Shown here piece after piece: positions 59,061 to 64,000 of a stretch of DNA of 64,000 nt. Each line of letters opens with the position of its first letter. Position 1 is the stretch's first letter. Location of the stretch: the NCBI GenBank assembly GCA_036186865.1, contig AP025075.1, positions 17,198,019 to 17,262,018 on the forward strand. The letters run 5' to 3'. Origin of the DNA: Eustoma russellianum (lineage: Eukaryota > Streptophyta > Magnoliopsida > Gentianales > Gentianaceae). The notes under the pieces were generated by a model, which did no database searches, was not told the DNA's origin, and was given only the letters and a program-made list of their open reading frames with translations. The position numbers and the translations under genes are program-made.

Positions 59061-59318
59061 GGAATCCTGAGCAGATCCGGGTTAAGTGATCTGAATGGAA
59101 AGGAATGATGTTACCCATCCGAATCCGGGATTAATAGATTCGAAGGGGAGAAGTTACCGCCTCAGATCCGAGAAGATAGATCTGAAACGAAAGGAACCTG
59201 AGCAGATCCGGGTTAAGTGATCTGAATGGAAAGGAACGATGTTACCGATCCGAATCCGGGATTAATAGATTCGAAGGGGAGAAGTTACCGTCTCAGATCC
59301 GGGAAGATAGATCTGAAC
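59061..59318. repeat. 131-bp tandem pair in the G1 LTR
   Basis: Units start GGAATCCTGAGCAG at 59061 and GGAACCTGAGCAG at 59193 and are close to identical, with CAGATCCGGGTTAAG, CCGAATCCGGGATTAATAG and GAAGTTACCG. Each contains inverted GGATC/GATCC-type motifs. Confidence 0.9.
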
Positions 59319-60131
59319 ACTCTATGGTTTTATGACGATGATGTTTTTTAAAAGAGCAAAGCATGAAAAGGTATTTTCTCATTTTATCATAACGCATTTC
59401 ATGTGCATATACATGCATGTCACTTGTGGAGTTGTAACATAGCGTCGCATGTACTATGCTGTGTTGTCATGACCTTGCGTGTCCTAAATGATGATGATGA
59501 TTGTTTTATTGATCAATGCATGATCCAGTCACCTTATGATTATATTTCACTCTATCTAGTGATGTTATTAAGTTATGATCTTACTACATTAAGCGATGAT
59601 CCTTATCAAATGATGATTGGAGGTCAGGTATGTTTTCCAAACCAATTATAACATGGGGTTCGGTTCTTGCTCGTACTTTCCATTTAACTCATGATTATTA
59701 TAGTATACTTGCTGGTGACGTTGTCACTCACCCTATTTTTCTCTCCAGAGATGGCAGGAGATAAAGTTGAATGGATCGATGACGAGCCTAGGGTACCCTA
59801 TCCGTGAGAGAGTTAGAGGATGGCCAGGAGTGGTGAACCGAGCACCCAGCTTGAAGGATTGATGATGTTTTGTAGTAGTGACGGGAAACAATTTACTTTC
59901 ATCGTTTTCTGAATTCGGTTATGTGGGATGTTACTTTTACTGCTTTTGATGGTACTTTAATTTGAAGTTTAAATTCTGCCACGGTTTCGATTACTAATTG
60001 CGCAAAAGAACGAAAATTCCATGAAATTCTATCATGGATCACGATGCGTATGGAAGACGCCTAGTACTCTCCTTAGTGAAGTACGGCGGGTGCACCGACT
60101 CCGGCGGGGCCGGGGTGCGGGGCGCCACAGG

Positions 60132-60143
60132 TGGTATCAGAGC
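60132..60143 (+). other. Primer binding site of G1
   Basis: TGGTATCAGAGC, perfect initiator-Met tRNA site, two bases after the LTR. A 260-bp leader up to the gag ATG follows, with no visible feature except similarity of its first 60 bp to the G0 leader. Confidence 0.95.
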
Positions 60144-60401
60144 CAAGGCTCCAGATCCGGGCAGAATGTAGAACTAAGTCATGATTTTAGTCAACTAAGG
60201 TTGATCTTAGAACTAAGTTTTGATCTTCGATGAGAGTTAACCTTATTACGAAATGACCTCGGTATACGAGATTAGGTACAGTCCACTGATAGGCCCCACC
60301 TAACGACCTATCCTGAAGTAATGAGTATATGCCGGCGTGTTTTTGATGTATTCAGTTATATTTTGATATAACATTCCCATGCTAAGTAAAGTCGACGCTG
60401 C

Positions 60402-61671
60402 GTGATGCAGATGGTGCGACCCAGAGGGAGACCGACCAGAGCTAGGCCCGAAGTACAAGAGCCTGTCCCACCCCAGCCTGCTCAGGTCCCTCCACCACCC
60501 CCACCGCGAGGCCAAGAACCGCCGCCAGTGCAGAATGTACCTCCACCGCAAGGACCTTTTCCCCCTATGATGCCGGACATGAATACCTTTCAGAACTTTT
60601 GCCAAACGGTCACGCAAATTGGACAAGTAATGCTCCAGCAAAATAACCCACAACCTCACGAGCCGATCAGAGATGCCCAGTACTACTTTGAGAAGTTGAA
60701 AAGAGCTAACGTTCCGCCGTTCGAAGGAAAGTCAGATTCTGACATGGCAGAAAAGTGGCTTGACGAAGTAGAAAACTGTTTTGAACTGATTAGGGCACCG
60801 GAAGAGATGAAGACTCAAGCAGTTCGACCCTTCCTGTTGGGAGAAGCCAACCAATGGTGGAAGGCCAATCTCCAGGCCTTGCCAAGACCAATACCCTGGG
60901 AAAGGTTTTTACAGGAATTTAACAAGTTTTACATACCCCCTTCAGTTAAGCTACAGAAAAGACATGAATTTGAGTCTTTGATGCAAGAGTCAGGGATGAC
61001 GGTAGCCGATTACGCCAACAAATTCATAGCTTTAGGGAGATTCCAACCATCCACCATGAATGATGAAGAAACCAAGATGCTGAAATTTGAGAGGGGACTG
61101 AACCCCAGAATTCGGACATGGTTGGTAAATGCTAATCCAACCAACTTTGGCGCCCTCCTAGATGCTTGTTATCGGATTGAGCGGGATATTATCCGCAGGG
61201 ATGAGTTTAATCAGAAGAGAGGAAGAGAGACATCTGGAAGAGGGGGGCCCCGAAAGACCGCCAAGCAAAATGCTAAGGGGCCCGGACGACAGGGGAAGAA
61301 CCGGTTCCAACGTCGTTCCCAGAGAAACCAATCACAGAATCAAGGACAACAACTTGCCATTCCAAAGTGTGCCCATTGTGGTAAATTTCACATAGGAGAG
61401 TGTTTTGTTCAAGCTGGTAAATGTTTTGGATGTGGCCAGACGGGACACATCCAAAAAGACTAGTCCGAACAAAGGAGTCACTTGTTTTGGATGCGGGAAA
61501 GCAGGACACCTGGCCAGAGAGTGTCCTGAGAAAGGAACCCCGCCACAGCCCCAAAAGCCACAGCGTCAGCGTGCCAACGCCAGGGTCCACGCTATGACTG
61601 ACGCAGCAGCTGAGGAAGCGGATAATGTAGTGACAGGTATCTTCCTAAATCCCACTATTATTATTTGGTGA
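60402..61671 (+). pseudogene. gag: Gag of G1 with one extra base between its zinc knuckles
   Basis: Starts ATGATGCAGATGGTGCG. A Pro-rich segment (residues 10-55) is followed by the retrotransposon gag domain (FEGKSDSDMAEKWLDEVE, LLGEANQWW, W..F..EFNKFYIP, LKFERGLNPRIR) to about residue 265. A basic tail and a first knuckle, CFGCGQTGHI, come next. At 61462 an extra A creates TAG and shifts the frame. The new frame has the second knuckle CFGCGKAGHLAREC and goes on to 61671, where a TGA inside a small insertion ends it. Gag forms the particle and packages RNA. Apart from the two events it is well preserved. Confidence 0.85.
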
Positions 61672-61725
61672 AATTATTGCCCTAAGATTTCTCAGTAAGA
61701 ATTATATGATCCAGGAGCTATACTA
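61648..61725 (+). other. 78-bp insertion at the gag-protease boundary of G1
   Basis: The coding sequence reads through VVTGIFL before it and CSIPANVLFDSGA after it, as in related elements where these parts adjoin. The 78 bp between have CTA on both sides and contain an in-frame TGA. The length is a multiple of three, so the frame is kept. A 90-nt segment, 61637-61726, starts GT and ends AG, so splicing is a formal alternative. Confidence 0.6.
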
Positions 61726-62264
61726 GTGTGTTCAATACCGGCTAATGTACTGTTTGACAGTGGCGCCAGCCACTCCTTCGTATCCAAGAAATTCGCAAAG
61801 AATATTGAAAAAGGCCCAACTAATAGTGATGAGCCTTATAGAATCCAAGCAGCTGGGGAGCAGGTGCTTGTAGCCCACCAAGTGTTCAAAAATTGTGAAC
61901 TTGAGATTAATAACCATCGATTTGACGCCGATCTAATTTCCATACCCATGATGGACTTTGATGTGATACTTGGAATGGACTGGCTTTCCAAGAACCACTG
62001 CCAACATTGATTGTAGTAGGAAGCAAGTTACCTTTAAGGACCCCACACATAAGGGTGTAACGTTTCAAGGAGGATCGAAGTTACGGAAGGACCCTGGGAA
62101 CATTTATGTAAATGCAATTCGCGCTAGTAGAGCTTTAAGGAAAGGACATCAAGGATATTTGGTGTATGCTATAAACACGAACCAAGCAACCACAGATCTA
62201 ACCCAGGTTCCAGTGGTCCGAGAATATCCGGAAGTTTTTCCGGAAGAACTGCCAGGCCTTCCCC
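61726..62264 (+). pseudogene. pol: Protease and RT linker of G1
   Basis: The aspartic protease site is DSGASHSFVSKKFA (about 61756-61797). It is followed by the flap region and ILGMDWLSKN, the second conserved protease block. A T at 61999 is extra and moves the reading to the next frame, which continues NIDCSRKQVTFKDP to PEVFPEELPGLPP. A further extra T near 62266 shifts again into the RT frame. The protease cleaves Gag-Pol in the particle. Confidence 0.85.
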
Positions 62265-64000
62265 CTGGAACGAGAAATAGCCTTCGAGATCGACCTAATT
62301 CCTGGAGCTGAACCGATATCAAAGGCCCCATATAGGATGGCCCCTGCAGAACTGAAAGAGCTGAAGGAGCAGCTAAGGGAATTGCTAGAAAAGAAGTTAA
62401 TACGCCCAAGTGTGTCGCCTTGGGGAGCTCCGGTGCTGTTCGTCAAGAAAAAGGACGGAAGTATGCGAATGTGTATTGACTATAGAGAACTCAATAAAGT
62501 CACCATAAAGAATAAGTACCCCTTACCAAGGATCGACGATTTGTTCGACCAGCTGCGGGGAGCAAAAATTTTCAGTAAGATCGATCTACGCTCGGGATAC
62601 TTTCAATTGAGAATCAAAACTGAGGACGTTCCCAAAACGGCATTCAGAACCCGTTATGGACATTACGAATTCCTGGTAATGCCATTCGGACTAACCAATG
62701 CGCCTGCCGCATTCATGGATCTAATGAACCGAGTCTTTCAAGAACAATTGGACAAGTTCGTTGTAGTCTTTATAGACGATATCTTGATATACTCGCCAGA
62801 TGAGGAAACCCACGCAACTCATTTAAGGATCGCCCTAGACATTTTACACAGAGAGCGATTGTATGCAAAGTTCAACAAGTGTGAATTCTGGCTACGAAGC
62901 GTAGCTTTCCTAGGACATGTGATATCCGGGGAGGGAATATCTGTAGATCCTAAGAAAGTCGAGGCAATCACGGAATGGCCCCGACCGACCAACGTTACGG
63001 AGGTACGAAGTTTTTTGGGTCTCGCTGGTTATTATCGGAAATTTGTAGAAGGATTTGCACGGATTGCTCTGCCCATGACCCGTTTAACCCAGAAGAAAAC
63101 CAAGTTTGAATGGACCTCAGATTGTGAAGGTAGTTTTGCTGAATTAAAGAAGAGACTGACTTCTGCCCCAGTCTTAGCGCAGCCCATTTCTGGTGAAAAT
63201 TTTGTGGTATACAGCGACGCCTCTAAGCACGGGTTAGGATGTGTGCTAATGCAAAAGAATCGAGTAATCGCATATGCATCTCGACAGCTGAAACCCTTTG
63301 AACAAAACTACCCGGTACACGACCTAGAATTAGCAGCGGTAGTTTTCGCACTAAAAATATGGAGACACTATTTGTACGGCGAAAAGTGCGAAATCTTTAC
63401 GGACCACAAAAGCCTCAAATATCTGTTCTCTCAAAAAGAATTGAACATGCGACAACGAAGATGGTTGGAACTAATAAAGGACTACGACTTATCCATACAA
63501 TACCACCCAGGAAAGGCTAACAAGGTGGCGGACGCCTTAAGTAGGAAAACCAGTCATCCACGCCAACCTCCCTTGCAGCGTGATATGGAGGAATTTGGGT
63601 TAGAAGAAGTCGATTCAATTGAAGGCATGCTCGCAAAATTAATGATAACTCCTTCGTTAATAGATCGAATCAAGAAGGAGCAAGACAAGGACGAAGCACT
63701 CAGGAAGCTAAAAGCTCAAGTACAGATGAAACCCCCTGGAGATTTCAGGGTTCGGGATGACCATAGTTTGTGGTTTCGTGAGAGATTGTGTGTACCTGGT
63801 AACGATGATATTCTGAGCGAAATCCTTAAGGAGGCACATAACTCGCGACTATCCATCCACCCGGGAGCTAACAAAATGTACCAAGACCTGAAACAACGAT
63901 TCTGGTGGCGTGGTATGAAAAGACAGATCGCTGAATATGTGGAGAAATGTCTAGTTTGCCAAAAGGTGAAGGCAGAACACCAGAAACCTGCCGGGTTGCT
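62265..64000 (+). CDS. pol: RT, RNase H and integrase finger of G1, open to the window end
   Basis: 578 codons without a stop, not closed within the window. RT: PYRMAPAELKELK, KKDGSMRMCIDYR, PLPRIDDLFDQL, FSKIDLRSGYFQL, MPFGLTNAPAAF and the catalytic FIDDILIYS at about 62769-62795. Next come LGHVISGEGI and FLGLAGYYRKF. RNase H: YSDASKHGLG (about 63210), ELAAVVFAL and TDHKSLKYLF (about 63399). After DALSRK follows the integrase H2C2 finger with HPGANKMY and CLVCQKVKAEHQ (to about 63965). All catalytic residues visible so far are intact. It converts RNA to cDNA in the particle and inserts it in the nucleus. The frame enters from upstream through a one-base shift. Confidence 0.9.
   Translation, partial: MEREIAFEIDLIPGAEPISKAPYRMAPAELKELKEQLRELLEKKLIRPSVSPWGAPVLFVKKKDGSMRMCIDYRELNKVTIKNKYPLPRIDDLFDQLRGAKIFSKIDLRSGYFQLRIKTEDVPKTAFRTRYGHYEFLVMPFGLTNAPAAFMDLMNRVFQEQLDKFVVVFIDDILIYSPDEETHATHLRIALDILHRERLYAKFNKCEFWLRSVAFLGHVISGEGISVDPKKVEAITEWPRPTNVTEVRSFLGLAGYYRKFVEGFARIALPMTRLTQKKTKFEWTSDCEGSFAELKKRLTSAPVLAQPISGENFVVYSDASKHGLGCVLMQKNRVIAYASRQLKPFEQNYPVHDLELAAVVFALKIWRHYLYGEKCEIFTDHKSLKYLFSQKELNMRQRRWLELIKDYDLSIQYHPGKANKVADALSRKTSHPRQPPLQRDMEEFGLEEVDSIEGMLAKLMITPSLIDRIKKEQDKDEALRKLKAQVQMKPPGDFRVRDDHSLWFRERLCVPGNDDILSEILKEAHNSRLSIHPGANKMYQDLKQRFWWRGMKRQIAEYVEKCLVCQKVKAEHQKPAGL

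Larger units (their letters stand above)
56319..60129 (+). repeat. 5' LTR of G1 (3811 bp)
   Basis: TGTCGTAACCCC...GGGGCGCCACA, followed by the primer site. Contents in order: AACC..GGTT repeats (56715-56815), 190-bp array, 131-bp pair and the block shared with G0 and G2 (59730-60129). Two minus-strand reading frames near 57004-57616 are without motifs and I leave them out. Confidence 0.85.
56319..64000 (+). mobile_element. G1: autonomous Tekay-like Ty3/gypsy element, 5' part
   Basis: 5' LTR, primer site, leader, gag, protease, RT, RNase H and integrase finger in the gypsy order on the plus strand; it runs off the window end. It sits in the D/F 5' LTR. I place it in Tekay/Del from the gag (MVRPRGRP, proline-rich N-terminus, two CCHC knuckles), DSGASHSFVS, the RT and the relation to G0, whose 3' end carries a Tekay signature. 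The chromodomain expected at the end of pol is not in view. Only three single-base insertions and one 78-bp insertion disturb the frame. Confidence 0.85.

Noticed and set aside
60300..60659. 119-codon minus-strand ORF opposite gag of G1
   Set aside because: Shadow of the Pro-rich gag coding strand.

Overview
The window reads as gene-free, repeat-dense nuclear heterochromatin of a flowering plant with a large genome. Almost every base can be assigned to LTR retrotransposons. Two lineages dominate. One is Ty1/copia elements of the SIRE/Maximus type: gag with one CCHC knuckle and a long coiled coil, protease DSGCSRHMTG, RT YVDDIIFGST, RNase H STTEAEY, and LTRs of 2.3 to 3.2 kb. The other is Ty3/gypsy elements resembling the Tekay/Del chromoviruses, with LTRs of about 3.8 to 4.4 kb. 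Both use the TGGTATCAGAGC initiator-Met tRNA primer site. I see no host protein gene, tRNA, rRNA or CRISPR array. The one possible cellular sequence is a 1-kb poly(A)-tailed retrocopy with a 269-codon ORF (38406-39420).

Layout. (1) 1-16275: G0, a minus-strand Tekay-like element with a short non-coding interior. Its 5' LTR is split by copia element A (3813-13250), and the A insertion is bordered by a 147-bp direct duplication instead of a 5-bp target-site duplication. (2) 16276-18248: A', a truncated LTR of the A family. (3) 18249-56318: D/F, an old, heavily mutated minus-strand copia element spread over 38 kb by later insertions. Nested in its integrase are copia element C (23300-34554), the gypsy LTR G2 (34555-39843), the LINE-type retrocopy inside G2, and copia element E (39844-49227). 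E carries a complete 380-bp TRIM in its gag. A solo LTR in the opposite orientation (51380-54035) sits in the D/F gag. (4) 56319-64000: G1, a plus-strand Tekay-like element with a 3.8-kb 5' LTR, gag, protease, and RT, RNase H and the integrase zinc finger still open at the window end. It interrupts the D/F 5' LTR.

How the parts relate. The insertion order can be read from the nesting: A' before D/F; then C, G2 and E each inside the previous one; the TRIM inside E; and G1 inside the D/F LTR. One deletion at about 49227 can explain at once the missing right ends of E, G2 and C and about 85 missing codons of the D/F integrase. G0 shares its leader, LTR architecture and PPT region with the autonomous Tekay type and looks like a non-autonomous partner of G1-like elements.

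The most interesting signals are not genes but structures inside the LTRs. They are: arrays of long palindromes 5' of the copia TATA box with copy number changing from 1 to 4; a transcribed hairpin with a compensatory base pair between copia families; four or five PPT-like tracts in series before each copia 3' LTR; 190-bp nucleosome-length tandem repeats in every gypsy LTR; a 20-bp palindromic array in the gypsy U3; and a gag-ending TGA shared by C, E and D/F with pol in the +1 frame. All percentages and alignments here were made by eye.
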